DNA of 64,000 bases, taken from NCBI RefSeq assembly GCF_000244875.1, contig NC_016791.1:1361501-1425500 (forward strand), written 5' to 3'. The translations under genes and the position numbers were made by a program. The stretch is from Clostridium sp. BNL1100. Lineage in GTDB: Bacteria; Bacillota; Clostridia; Acetivibrionales; DSM-1351. Below the pieces are notes generated by a model. It did no database searches and had not been told where the DNA came from. It saw nothing but the letters and a program-made list of their open reading frames with translations. This document shows positions 1 through 8,705 of this stretch, piece by piece. How positions within the stretch are numbered: position 1 is the first letter of the stretch; every line of letters begins with the position of its first letter.

Positions 1-1332
1 AATCATTATTCAGGAGAGGCAAACCGGCATACAGCAAGCATTATTATAAATGACTCTGCCGAAGAGGGGGGGACGGTTGAAGAAGCATTAAACAATAATA
101 AGGCAAGGTTTGATAATCACATTACTGGAACTTTTGGGACACACGCTGCTGAAAATATAAGTTATTCGGGAAGTTTTGTTGGCAAAGACAATGTAAAAGC
201 TGCTCTAGAACAAGCAAAGTCTGAAATAGATACAATAGTTATTAATGCAAGCAAAGACCCGGAAGTAGCAATAGCTAGATCGTCAACCGTAAAAAGTAAA
301 ACATTTACAACCTTGGATGATAGGTTAGAGGAATCCGAGCTGGAATTTATAAACTTGGTTAATAATATGTCTGACTACGAAACTACATCGGGATCACAAG
401 CTAAAGCAGATACGGCATTGAGTGGAGCAAAAACCTATACAGACCAAAAAACCGAACAGGTACAGACAACAATACAAAATACAATCAATACACATTTGTC
501 GGATTATACGATGCAAATACCGTGGGCAGGTGTATCTACAAATGCTGGTAATGCTTACTCTATTGCAAGTCCTGTAATAGCAGTGTTAGTGGCTGGTATG
601 GCTGTAAGTTTTAAATGCAATGCAGATTCTACGGGAGCAGTAACCCTAAACTGGTCAGGAACAGGAGATAAAAGCGTTTTAAAAGCAAATAATCTTAGTG
701 TTACAAATTGGAAAAGCGGTGGGGTTTATACTTTAAGGTATGATGGTACAAATTTTCGGTTACAGGGTGAAGGGGGTGATTACGGAACCGCACAATCAGC
801 ACAAGTTTTATCAGGTTATTCAATCGGAACAAATTCAGGATTAGTAGATGGAACAATGGTTAATCATACTGCAAGTAATATTCAATGTACTTTTTTCACT
901 GATGCAACTATTAGTGAAGGATATTATAACGGCACAGGAAAAGTATTAAGACCAACTTTTACAGCAGGTGATACAAATAGTTTATTCCATGATACTACTA
1001 ATGATTATAAATATTATCATGCTACATATACAAAAGTATTTGAAAAGACATTATTACTTGGTGGTACGCTAAGAATATCTTTTCCGTTACGTCCGGAAAA
1101 TGGGAGTGCGTATACTGCTTATGCAAGAATTTATAGAAATGGCACTGCTGTTGGTATAGAACGAAGTGTTAATAGTAACAGTTACGTATTATTTACTGAG
1201 GATATTTCGGGTTGGCTGCCATCTGATAAAATTCAGATATATTTAAAAAGCTCATCTACATCATCTAATAGTATGATTGAAAAAAGTAATGGGGGGATAA
1301 AAATATCAGTAAATGAAACATTTGTAAGTTAA
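1..1332 (+). CDS. Phage tail fibre / receptor-binding-type protein, 5' end missing
   Basis: The frame is open from base 1 to the TAA at 1330-1332, so this is the C-terminal 443 residues of a longer protein. The N-terminal visible part is rich in short Ala/Thr/Asn segments with helical spacers (such as ALEQAKSEID and TYTDQKTEQVQ) typical of phage tail-fibre shafts. The last 200 or so residues are beta-rich (Gly/Thr/Tyr/Asn), as in receptor-binding tips. Lysis genes follow at once, which is the usual late-operon order. It probably sits at the tail tip or baseplate. The host receptor cannot be told, and the exact family was not recognised. Confidence 0.7.
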   Translation, partial: NHYSGEANRHTASIIINDSAEEGGTVEEALNNNKARFDNHITGTFGTHAAENISYSGSFVGKDNVKAALEQAKSEIDTIVINASKDPEVAIARSSTVKSKTFTTLDDRLEESELEFINLVNNMSDYETTSGSQAKADTALSGAKTYTDQKTEQVQTTIQNTINTHLSDYTMQIPWAGVSTNAGNAYSIASPVIAVLVAGMAVSFKCNADSTGAVTLNWSGTGDKSVLKANNLSVTNWKSGGVYTLRYDGTNFRLQGEGGDYGTAQSAQVLSGYSIGTNSGLVDGTMVNHTASNIQCTFFTDATISEGYYNGTGKVLRPTFTAGDTNSLFHDTTNDYKYYHATYTKVFEKTLLLGGTLRISFPLRPENGSAYTAYARIYRNGTAVGIERSVNSNSYVLFTEDISGWLPSDKIQIYLKSSSTSSNSMIEKSNGGIKISVNETFVS

Positions 1333-1347
1333 AGGAGGAGTGAAATT

Positions 1348-1506
1348 ATAATTATACAATATAATACCGAAGAAGAAGGACAGCAAATTATTTCCGAGAA
1401 AACCAGCCAAAATTATATTTTAACAGAAGTTAAGAATATCACGGAAGGCAATTTTTTGAGGTTTTTAGAACCTAGTGAAGTACTCCTTGAAAATGGGGGA
1501 AAATAA
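1348..1506 (+). CDS. Small phage protein (about 52 aa) with ATA in place of a start codon
   Basis: A strong AGGAGG (1333-1338) right behind the tail-fibre stop is followed by an open frame that reads as a small acidic protein beginning IIQYNTEEEG and ending at TAA 1504-1506. No ATG, GTG or TTG is at the right distance. ATA at 1348 is 9 nt from the SD, and ATT at 1345 and 1351 are alternatives. Small proteins that I recall from clostridial phages in this position begin M-I-I-Q-Y, which would make ATA the mutated or non-canonical start. It is also in frame with the upstream gene, so readthrough of the TAA would append it to the tail fibre. It may be non-functional. Confidence 0.45.
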   Translation: MIIQYNTEEEGQQIISEKTSQNYILTEVKNITEGNFLRFLEPSEVLLENGGK

Positions 1507-1553
1507 ATAGATATGATAATTGGAAATGAGTTATAGGATAATATCACGAACTA

Positions 1554-1585
1554 AAAGGGAGTCATTTATTTGGCTCTCTTTTTAT
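1554..1585 (+). terminator. Rho-independent terminator between the tail and lysis genes
   Basis: The 10-bp stem AAAGGGAGTC / GGCTCTCTTT (including G-U pairs) spans 1554-1581 and runs into TTTTT. It would separate the tail-fibre transcript from the lysis cassette. Confidence 0.65.
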
Positions 1586-1619
1586 TTTATATAAATACAT
1601 CATTGGGGAGGACTGATAA

Positions 1620-1910
1620 ATGGAAGTTAATGTATTAGTAGCTATTAGTGTGGCCGGAACTTTGAGTGGTATTTTATTTAGCTACGTTGGCTATCGGAAC
1701 GGAGTAAAAAAAGAAAGTACAGATACCGGTAAGAATTCCGGGACCCTGATATCAGATGTTGGTTATATAAAAGCTGGCGTTGATGATTTAAAACGAAAGC
1801 AAGAAACATCAGAGGAACGCCATTTTGCATTAGCTGAACGTGTAAAAGGTGTAGAAGAGTCAGCAAAGTCAGCACACAAAAGAATTGATAATTTAGAGGG
1901 GAGAGATTAA
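1620..1910 (+). CDS. Phage membrane-anchored coiled-coil protein (XhlA-like role)
   Basis: This 96-aa protein starts at an ATG behind GGGGAGG. It has one N-terminal hydrophobic helix (about residues 4-24) followed by a charged heptad-like region (about 50-95; DDLKRKQETSEERH ... AHKRIDNLEGRD), which predicts a coiled coil outside or beneath the membrane. Such proteins commonly sit directly before endolysin and holin in Gram-positive phages and are often annotated as haemolysin XhlA-like. Here the membrane helix is N-terminal, unlike classical XhlA, where it is C-terminal, so the assignment rests on position and architecture and not on family identity. It lies 2 nt before the endolysin. Confidence 0.6.
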   Translation: MEVNVLVAISVAGTLSGILFSYVGYRNGVKKESTDTGKNSGTLISDVGYIKAGVDDLKRKQETSEERHFALAERVKGVEESAKSAHKRIDNLEGRD

Positions 1911-1912
1911 AA

Positions 1913-2644
1913 ATGGGCAATGTCAAAGCATCAGATATTATCAGATGGGTGAAATTAAAAGTAGGTCTTGGCTATGTTTATAGTGCTACAGGACAAGTAT
2001 GCACTGTAGACCTATTAAAGTCAGCTCAAGCTACATACGGAAATACAATGGGGGAGGGATATTTTCAAAGAAATGGAGACTACTATAAGGGCCGATGTGC
2101 TAAATGGCTTGGTAAAGTTTGTTGGGATTGTTCTGGACTAATAAAATCAGCTAGACGAGCAATTTCAGGAGTATGGCAAGATGTAAGTGCCCAAGGTCTT
2201 TATGATCAATGCACGAGTAAACGTGGCACAATTCCAAGCATGTCACTTATTCCCGGAACACTAGTATTTATGTACGGAACATCTCAAGGCCGTATGGTAC
2301 ATGTAGGAATATATATTGGCAATGGCGAGGTAATAGAAAGCCGTGGGGTTGATTATGGTGTTGTAATAACGAAATTATCGCAACGAACATGGACTCATTG
2401 GGGACAGGCTTCTTGGATGGCACTTGATCTTAAACCTGAAGGTGCAAAGGCAACCGTTGGAAACGAATCTGATAGTGGGGATAATTCAACTTCAAAAAAA
2501 GACGATGCGAACAAAACTGATTACAACAAGGCCTTGGATAACCTAGTTAAAAATTATGGCATAGACAAGCAATATTGGCTCGCACATAAAGATATAGACC
2601 CATACTTCGATGATTTAATTGTAAAAATAGGAGGAAAGTTATAA
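1913..2644 (+). CDS. Phage endolysin, NlpC/P60 family
   Basis: This 243-aa protein has an N-terminal NlpC/P60-type cysteine peptidase domain. The catalytic Cys is in the DCSGLIKSA motif (about residues 73-81), and the catalytic His is in MVHVGIYIGNGEVIESRG (about 128-145). Such enzymes cut peptidoglycan stem-peptide bonds. A linker rich in Ser/Asp/Lys (about 175-200) leads to a short C-terminal segment (KALDNLVKNYGIDKQYW) that could be a wall-binding or dimerisation module. There is no signal peptide, which fits export through the holin encoded next. It overlaps that gene by one base (TAATG), implying translational coupling. Confidence 0.85.
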   Translation: MGNVKASDIIRWVKLKVGLGYVYSATGQVCTVDLLKSAQATYGNTMGEGYFQRNGDYYKGRCAKWLGKVCWDCSGLIKSARRAISGVWQDVSAQGLYDQCTSKRGTIPSMSLIPGTLVFMYGTSQGRMVHVGIYIGNGEVIESRGVDYGVVITKLSQRTWTHWGQASWMALDLKPEGAKATVGNESDSGDNSTSKKDDANKTDYNKALDNLVKNYGIDKQYWLAHKDIDPYFDDLIVKIGGKL

Positions 2645-2814
2645 TGAAAGAGAAATTTGCAAAACTGATAGATGTAAAGACAATAATAACATTTGCATTG
2701 GTTGGTGCAACGATTGCGTTCACTGCTGCCGGGAAGGTAAATCCAGATAAGCTTTTATCAATGGCTACTATGTCAGTGTCGTTTTTCTTTGCGGTTAAAT
2801 TGAATAAAGTGTAA
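2644..2814 (+). CDS. Holin-like small membrane protein
   Basis: This 56-aa ORF begins at the ATG overlapping the endolysin stop. It has a short charged start (MKEKFAKLID), two short hydrophobic stretches (about residues 12-29 and 38-52) around a turn containing NPDK, and a basic end (KLNKV). This is a class II holin-like layout, and the position after the endolysin supports it. It has no recognisable family motif, so holin function is inferred from size, hydrophobicity and context. Confidence 0.65.
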   Translation: MKEKFAKLIDVKTIITFALVGATIAFTAAGKVNPDKLLSMATMSVSFFFAVKLNKV

Positions 2815-2822
2815 TATACAAA

Positions 2823-2848
2823 TGCCCTCAGGGAGAAATCCTTGAGGG
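2823..2848. terminator. Hairpin between phage lysis genes and the reverse-strand DUF2971 gene
   Basis: An inverted repeat GCCCTCA ... TGAGGGC (stem 7-8 bp) lies between convergent genes. The flank on the forward side is AAAAAATTATT and not a T-run, so termination efficiency is uncertain. Confidence 0.4.
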
Positions 2849-2883
2849 CAAAAAATTATTATTCCCCAATACTATTTTTACTA

Positions 2884-3843
2884 TCAATATCTAATTGGTA
2901 TTATAGATTTTGTTATATTAATTAAATTATCATAACCTTTTAATTTCAAATATCGATTAAGCCCATCTTTAGCCAAACTATATTCAATTGTGGGGGAAAC
3001 TGTAATATTTTTTACAATATTTTTATCAAATTTTACATTGATAAAAGGAGCAAAAATACCATTTTTTAAACTAAAATCATGTAAATCGGATGATTGTTTT
3101 GTTGGAGGATCCTCAATAGGGACTTTAATAACAAACCTATATTCATTTTCATGTATAAAGGCCTTATCTTTAAAAAAAAGTCTAAATAGCTGTAAATGGC
3201 TAAAAATATCTTGTTCAGTACTGTCGTATATCATTTCTTTTTCCACTTCTGGTTCCAATTCAGTAGAGTTGGCATCCTGCAACCTGGAAGATAATAAATT
3301 ACTCATACTAATCAAGTAATTTTTTAAAATGTCTATTTGTTCGTTTTCAGTATAAACAACATTACCATGAAAAATTTCAATATTACCTTCTATCTTCGAA
3401 AGGTTAGATATCATTTCTTGAGTATTAAAACCAATATTATAGCCTATATACTTACTATTTTTAACATAATGGTTCCACATATTAAGCAAATCGTTATTAT
3501 TAGATGAACAAAAAACAAAATACCTTACATTATATCTAGTCATGTCGCACTCGGACTCAAATATGCTTTCTTCTACATTAAAATCATTTGTATATACGTT
3601 TTTTGCGATTTCTATTATTTCACTTCTTACCGTACCTTCAATTTGTTCGAGCACTTTTGTTAAAGATTTTTCTATATGTATATATTCAGATTTATCATTT
3701 AAAAATTGGCAATCCGTAAATCTAAAAATAGAGTTATCAATAATTGATTTTAAGCCTTCTGGTGAGGTATAGTGGAACTTAATACCTACTAAATCAGAAT
3801 CATCTTTGCATAAGAATTCATGTATTCTATTATCTTGATCCAT
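2884..3843 (-). CDS. DUF2971 family protein, possible phage-defence cargo
   Basis: This 319-aa protein has the DUF2971 pattern. There is an N-terminal FHYTSPEGLKSIIDNS segment followed by LNDKSEY (about residues 23-54), a central FCSSNNNDLLNMWNHY (about 112-127) with YIGYNIGF, and a C-terminal ENEYRFVIKV (about 230-245). The family is widespread on mobile elements, often near defence genes, and its biochemical activity is not known to me. It starts at ATG 3843 with an AAGGAA SD. It is reverse-strand inside a forward-strand prophage and 141 bp downstream of a P-loop ATPase on the same strand, so the two probably form one cargo module. Confidence 0.7.
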   Translation of the reverse strand: MDQDNRIHEFLCKDDSDLVGIKFHYTSPEGLKSIIDNSIFRFTDCQFLNDKSEYIHIEKSLTKVLEQIEGTVRSEIIEIAKNVYTNDFNVEESIFESECDMTRYNVRYFVFCSSNNNDLLNMWNHYVKNSKYIGYNIGFNTQEMISNLSKIEGNIEIFHGNVVYTENEQIDILKNYLISMSNLLSSRLQDANSTELEPEVEKEMIYDSTEQDIFSHLQLFRLFFKDKAFIHENEYRFVIKVPIEDPPTKQSSDLHDFSLKNGIFAPFINVKFDKNIVKNITVSPTIEYSLAKDGLNRYLKLKGYDNLINITKSIIPIRY

Positions 3844-3984
3844 AACAATTCCTTCTTTCTTAAATATTCTCGTGGTTATACAGATTATATCATATATGGT
3901 ATATATTCGTGGATTTTATAATTCTTTATATTTTGAGAAAGTTCCTGATAATAATATTTATATTGTTCGCATAAGCAATGTGTA

Positions 3985-5436
3985 TTATGGTCTACCTCGT
4001 AGGACTAAACCTAAACCAGATCTAAATAACCTAGGTATTTCAAACTTTTTGGCACTTGTAGACTTAATTTTAAGTGGAAGTGGTTGAATAATACCAATTT
4101 CATATAATTGTTGTATCATATCATCATCAGATGGATCCAATCCGGACATCATTTTTATTAAGTCACTTCTATCGAATTTTGAAATTGTACAACCTTTAAA
4201 TCTATCAAAATGTTTTTGAAGGGACGGGAATTCACTTAGATATGTAGAAAACTTAATTTCGGATACCTTATAATATGCATCTCTTACAGCCAGTCCTGAT
4301 ATTAAATAATTATTATCAGGCTGATAATCTTTTATTTGAATTTCTTTTGATATGTTTCCAAAGTTGATAAGGTCCCTAGGATATTTTCCGCCTAAACCAT
4401 CTGTAATTCTTGCTATCATCCAATCAACAATATTAGCTTCACCCTTACCTTTATAGACTTGTTCTTGAAAAAGAGTACAAAAAGCTTTTCCCAAATTAAC
4501 ACTATTTAGTATATCGTTTTGAGAGATTCCGCTCTTGTTACTTATAAATTCAAGAATATCTGCTTGTGAACAAACTCTTTTAAGTAGTAGTGCCATAAGA
4601 GATTTGTTATCCCAAGTTAATTCTATTGTTTTTCCTTCAACATGGTCTTTATTTACAAAATGAAGTGTATTCCAGATATCATTTCTTAGAAAAATTTTTA
4701 ATTTTATTTTAGAGTATTGTGAAAACTGTGAATTGACTCTAAATAAACTTTCAATACATTGTTTCCTTTTATTATAATCGTTAGAAAATAACTCATCAAT
4801 CTTATCAAAAAGAACCCACACTTCTTTATTTTCTTGTATCAAAAGATCATTTATTTCTGCTAAAATATCTTGAGTATCAATTTGAGTCTTACCACCAATT
4901 TTAAATTTTACACCTTTGTATTCAATATCTATTCCCTTAGGAGGTACACCAAATATTAATTTCCATAAAGATTTAATTAGCGGAAGAACTCTGACATCTA
5001 CCAGATACCCAGCTTGTTTTAAAAACTCTGATAAATTTTCACCAGAGCTATATCCTAATTCACCTAACTTGATTGCTACTTTTATAGCTATATATAATTG
5101 CCACGTATTATCAAAATCAAAATTAGGCTGTCTCATTAACTTTTCCATATCATCAGTTTTTAATTCTTTTAAATCTTTAAATCCAGTACCGGTAACAAAA
5201 ATTACATTATCTATATAATTTCCAGCTAATTTTCTTGTTTGAGCTTCATATTTAGAAAACATTTCAAATAAAGCACTTTTCCCAGATCCCTTAACTCCTT
5301 TAATCAAAACAATATTAGTTTTAATGAATTTTTCAAAATCAGTTGTTTTTAAGAATTTACGATCTAAGTTAGACTCAGATTCAGAATCTACTTGTCCAAA
5401 ATCCAATAATTCTAATAATTCTGGTATTGTCGTCAT
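3985..5436 (-). CDS. Large P-loop ATPase of mobile-element type (Sll1717-like)
   Basis: This 483-aa protein has Walker A GVKGSGKS at residues 47-54 and a Walker B-like VWVLFDKIDEL at about 206-216. This resembles the STAND/KAP-like 'P-loop ATPase, Sll1717 family' group. The segment after Walker B (FRVNSQFSQYSKIKLKIFLRNDIW) matches the 'sensor' region of such ATPases, ending in an FLRND motif. The C-terminal half is helical with a possible winged-helix segment (DLIKMMSGLDPSDDDMIQQLYEIGI). No nuclease or membrane domain was seen. It may sense or signal for a toxic partner. The adjacent DUF2971 gene is the obvious candidate partner, which is inference. Confidence 0.65.
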   Translation of the reverse strand: MTTIPELLELLDFGQVDSESESNLDRKFLKTTDFEKFIKTNIVLIKGVKGSGKSALFEMFSKYEAQTRKLAGNYIDNVIFVTGTGFKDLKELKTDDMEKLMRQPNFDFDNTWQLYIAIKVAIKLGELGYSSGENLSEFLKQAGYLVDVRVLPLIKSLWKLIFGVPPKGIDIEYKGVKFKIGGKTQIDTQDILAEINDLLIQENKEVWVLFDKIDELFSNDYNKRKQCIESLFRVNSQFSQYSKIKLKIFLRNDIWNTLHFVNKDHVEGKTIELTWDNKSLMALLLKRVCSQADILEFISNKSGISQNDILNSVNLGKAFCTLFQEQVYKGKGEANIVDWMIARITDGLGGKYPRDLINFGNISKEIQIKDYQPDNNYLISGLAVRDAYYKVSEIKFSTYLSEFPSLQKHFDRFKGCTISKFDRSDLIKMMSGLDPSDDDMIQQLYEIGIIQPLPLKIKSTSAKKFEIPRLFRSGLGLVLRGRP

Positions 5437-5794
5437 TAAGATGTTCCTTTCTTTTTTTCTATGGCTTTAATACAATTACTTAATATATAAAAATAATACC
5501 ACATTTTCTAAATAATGGGGATTATTTAATGTTTATATAGTTTAGATTAACAATGTTATGTTTTTGCTTTTTTACAACTTCATATCCTTTATTACACATG
5601 TAATAAAGGATATGGTCGGTTAAATAGAGAAGAAAATAGTAAGAATTTTATCTGAACTGGGAGAGAAAATTTTTTATATTATGGTTCAAAGAAATAGTAT
5701 TGTACCTATCTTCTGCAGGATATTCAAAATATATATAGTCGATGCATATATCGCAATAGCTTTTAATTATGATTATAAGACTAATATGTCATAA
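5437..5794. other. Gene-free AT-rich stretch with a long palindrome
   Basis: There is no convincing ORF. It contains the upstream region of the ATPase gene (TATTAT-like -10 elements read on the reverse strand) and a perfect 34-bp hairpin at 5581-5614, annotated separately. Confidence 0.5.
5581..5614. repeat. Perfect inverted repeat, 15-bp arms with 4-nt loop
   Basis: CATATCCTTTATTAC and its exact reverse complement are separated by ACAT. There is no T-run on either side in the direction that would make a classical terminator (T6 lies before the hairpin on the forward strand). It could be an operator, a replication- or packaging-related site, or a terminator remnant. Confidence 0.7.
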
Positions 5795-6067
5795 TCATGT
5801 TGTTTGTTCTTGTATTTTATTACAGATTTCACACCTGCCCATGCTATCCAACGGTAATGGCTTAAGCGTCCTTGTTAATTCTTTATATATAGCCCTATTT
5901 TCTGTGTGGATATTTGGTTCTCTGTAATAAAAATCCTCCGCTAAAATTACAGGACTGTAGCCTTGACTACCACAAATATTGCAGATATTAATATATTTTT
6001 TAGCCGACGGATTCCATTTATTAAGATATATTGAAAAGTCTGGCTTTTTCAGTTTGCTATGTGACAT
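5795..6067 (-). CDS. Small two-CxxC (zinc-finger-like) protein of the mobile element
   Basis: The ATG at 6067 is chosen over an upstream TTG (6115) because GGAAAGGTG precedes it at good distance, giving 90 aa. Two CxxC pairs (CNICG at about residues 29-33 and CEICN near the C terminus) could bind one zinc ion. The sequence between them (SQGYSPVILAEDFYYREPN) is not recognised. It lies on the reverse strand among other cargo genes. No function can be proposed beyond metal binding. Confidence 0.5.
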   Translation of the reverse strand: MSHSKLKKPDFSIYLNKWNPSAKKYINICNICGSQGYSPVILAEDFYYREPNIHTENRAIYKELTRTLKPLPLDSMGRCEICNKIQEQTT

Positions 6068-6457
6068 AATACACACCTTTCCATTATATGAATAATCTTT
6101 GCTTCGCAATTTCAAACATTGGCATTAATACATAAAACCAATATAATTATACTATATTTGGTTTTAAATTTGGTGAATAGTATTTATGTTGCAACAAGTA
6201 CCGCACTATTCAGTTTCCAAAAATCAACTTACTTTATTCGCAAGGTTTCTATATCAACTTAAATTTGCTGCATATTTTCACAAGTATGCAGTTTTTGGTT
6301 GCTTATTCACTTCGCAATTGCCTGAAACCACAAACAAAAAACGAGCCGAAGCTCGTCTTTTGTGTAATCAAGAAATTTTCAATTTTTTGATGTGAATCAA
6401 GAAATGATAATAAAATTATACAATATATTACAAAATAAAACAATAAATGAATTTTAT
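6068..6457. other. Gene-free stretch in the element's right arm
   Basis: A forward ORF at 6186-6395 lacks an SD and looks like chance coding. The only clear structure is the small hairpin at 6341-6356. Confidence 0.45.
6341..6360 (+). terminator. Short GC hairpin with T-run
   Basis: ACGAGC-CGAA-GCTCGT (6341-6356) has a tetraloop and is preceded by A6 and followed by CTTTTG. This is a compact intrinsic terminator that could work in both directions. Confidence 0.6.
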
Positions 6458-6751
6458 TTATTTAAGTATATACCAACGTGTAGTATCTGTTTCAAAAAAA
6501 AGAGAGAAGTTTTTATTACCTACTTGGCATTTATATTTTAGTCCAGCCGTGTAGTTCTTTAAGCTTTGACCGGGTGTGCAGTCTATTACTTTAGAAATTA
6601 CATATTTTTGATCATCTTCCCAAATAAATGAAATCGGTCTAATGCTCCCATCTAGCAAGTAGGTTGCATTAACTTCAAGGTATAGTTTCTCTAAATTATC
6701 CTCAGATTTAAGTTGCTCTTCATATTGTTTTCTTTCAAAACCAAACGGCAT
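6458..6751 (-). CDS. Small conserved-type hypothetical protein near the integrase
   Basis: The start at ATG 6751 is supported by AGGAGTG six bases upstream. A longer frame to 6817 has no SD. The 97-aa product has a beta-rich pattern: YLLDGSIRPISFIWEDDQKYVISKVID, then LKYKCQVGNKNFSLFFETDTTRWYI. I recall similar 'WEDG-x-F-x-I-x-x-V-L-D ... YxCxVxG' small proteins in many Firmicutes, but none with a known function. There is no signal peptide or membrane segment. It is divergently oriented from the serine recombinase, and the 220 bp between them holds both promoters. Confidence 0.55.
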   Translation of the reverse strand: MPFGFERKQYEEQLKSEDNLEKLYLEVNATYLLDGSIRPISFIWEDDQKYVISKVIDCTPGQSLKNYTAGLKYKCQVGNKNFSLFFETDTTRWYILK

Positions 6752-6974
6752 CTTATTCACTCCTAATATAGAACATATGTTTGATATCATTATATGTTTT
6801 AGCTTTGCTTTTATCAATAGCTTTTATTTAAATATTAATAACAATTTTAAGCATTTTACTTTAGTGTTTTTACAGATTACATTTTTTGGTGAATGTAGTA
6901 AAATATTTATTAATAACTCTTAATTAAGAAATATTATAATATTAAGCTAGAAGCTAAAGTATGGGAGGATACAA

Positions 6975-8425
6975 ATGAAAGCCGTTGCATATGCAAGATA
7001 TTCTTCAGATAATCAAAACGAAGATAGTATTGAGGCTCAATTAAGGGAAATAAAGAAGTACTGCAGAGATAGTAATATAGATTTAGTTCATAGTTATATT
7101 GACGAAGAAAAGTCTGGAAAGACTGATGATAGACCCGCATTTCAGCAAATGATATCCGATGCCAAAAAAGGCATATTTAATGCAATTATTCTTCACAAAA
7201 TTGATAGATTTGCAAGAAATAGATATGATTCAGCGATATATAAAGCACAACTGAAGAGGTTGGGCATTAAATTATATTATGTTGCTCAGCCTATTTCAGA
7301 TAGTCCAGAAGGTCGTTTAATGGAGGGCATTTTAGAGAGTTTTGCCGAATATTATTCCGAAAACCTTGCAAATGAAGTTATGAAAGGTCTTAAAACAAAA
7401 GCATATCACGGAGAGTTTACCGGTGGGTTTGCACCATTGGGTTATGATATTATAGATAAAAAGTATGTCATCAATGAGCAAGAAGCTGTAATTGTCAGGA
7501 AAATATTTGAACTATATGCAAATGGGTATTCTTATGGAGATTTACTAAATGAACTTAATTTAAAAGGATACAAAACTAAGTTTAATGTGCCATTTGGAAA
7601 GAATAGCTTGTACTCAATACTTTCAAATAAGAAATATATTGGAATTATGGAATATAACAAAGCGGTTTCAAGGATTCCTGGACAGCGCAATGGTCATAAA
7701 ACTAAACCTGAAGAGCAGATTATAATAGTGGAAAATGTTATCCCCCAAATCATTGACTTAAATACATGGAATACTGCTCAAGAAAGAAAAATTAATAGTA
7801 AACACAAAGCCCAATTTAAAGCTGTAGATACTTATTTGCTGACAGGATTAGTTGAGTGTGAATCCTGTAGCTCAAATATGGGAGGGCATAGGACAAAAAA
7901 TAATCAGAAAAAAATTTATTCTTATTATCTTTGTAAAAAATGCAGAAATAAAGTAAAAAAGGAATCTATTGAACAAAAAGTGTTAAATACTCTTATCACA
8001 AAAATTTTTTCTGATGAGTCGATAAACGAGTATGCTCAAAAACTTAATGAATACTCAGCCAAAAAATATAACGAATCAGAAGCAGAGATAAATAAACTGA
8101 AATCTGTTGTAAGCCAATTTGAACGAGAGATAAACAATATCGTTAATGTAATAATGAAAGGAATTTCGTCATCTGCTCTTGAAGAAAAACTTCAGACATT
8201 AGAACAGGCAAAAAAAGATACGTTATTTGAATTGGCTTGTGCAAAAAACAGTCAGGACATGGTTTTGTTTACACCTGATGAAATAAAAAGTAGCTTGATT
8301 AAATATAAAAATATACTTGAAAAAGGCAATATTGATGAATGCAAGCCGATAGTTAAAAAGTTCATTCATAAAATAACAATAGCCGAAAATGATAAAATCA
8401 CTTTCAGCTATTGTTTAGATACTAT

Positions 8426-8447
<22 letters not shown>
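6975..8447 (+). CDS. Large serine recombinase (phage-type integrase)
   Basis: This 490-aa protein catalyses site-specific integration and excision. The resolvase domain (about residues 1-140) has the Y-A-R-Y-S-S motif with R8 and the likely nucleophile S10, plus the RLMEGILESFAEYYSE helix. The 'recombinase' DNA-binding domain covers about 150-260 (GGFAPLGYDI ... NKKYIG). A zinc ribbon follows (CESC ... CKKC, about 293-325), then a long coiled coil (about 355-420) and a C-terminal tail. ATG 6975 follows GGGAGG. The last residues (GADEGT and stop) are encoded by the 3' end of a tRNA-Leu on the other strand, so the gene abuts the attachment site. Large serine integrases that use tRNA genes are less usual than tyrosine ones. 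Confidence 0.92.
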
Positions 8448-8508
<61 letters not shown>

Positions 8509-8521
8509 ACGAGCAGTTCCT

Positions 8522-8550
8522 ATTATAAATAGATTTGATAGTTTTGTCAA
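8522..8550 (-). promoter_or_regulatory. Consensus sigma-A promoter of tRNA-Leu
   Basis: Read on the reverse strand, TTGACA (8550-8545), a 17-nt spacer and TATAAT (8527-8522) form a full consensus 14 nt upstream of the tRNA. Confidence 0.9.
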
Positions 8551-8705
8551 CAGAATATTAAATAAATTTTTGTATAGAGTCATATTCAATGACAAAATAT
8601 TAACTAAGTTACATTTATTTAAAAAAAATGAAATACATGGTACCTAAATAAATATAATTAATATATAATTATTCTAATAATGTTTATTGATTGGAGGTAA
8701 TGCAA

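Noticed and set aside
3872-4087. Forward ORF of 71 aa overlapping the end of the reverse ATPase gene
   Set aside because: No SD, and it lies in the antisense of a clear protein-coding gene.
5581-5614. Palindrome taken as an integrase attachment site
   Set aside because: The integrase and tRNA at 6975-8508 give a better att location, and no duplicate of this palindrome was seen nearby.
6186-6395. Forward 69-aa ORF in the element's gene-free arm
   Set aside because: No SD, biased low-information composition, and it reads across the small terminator at 6341.
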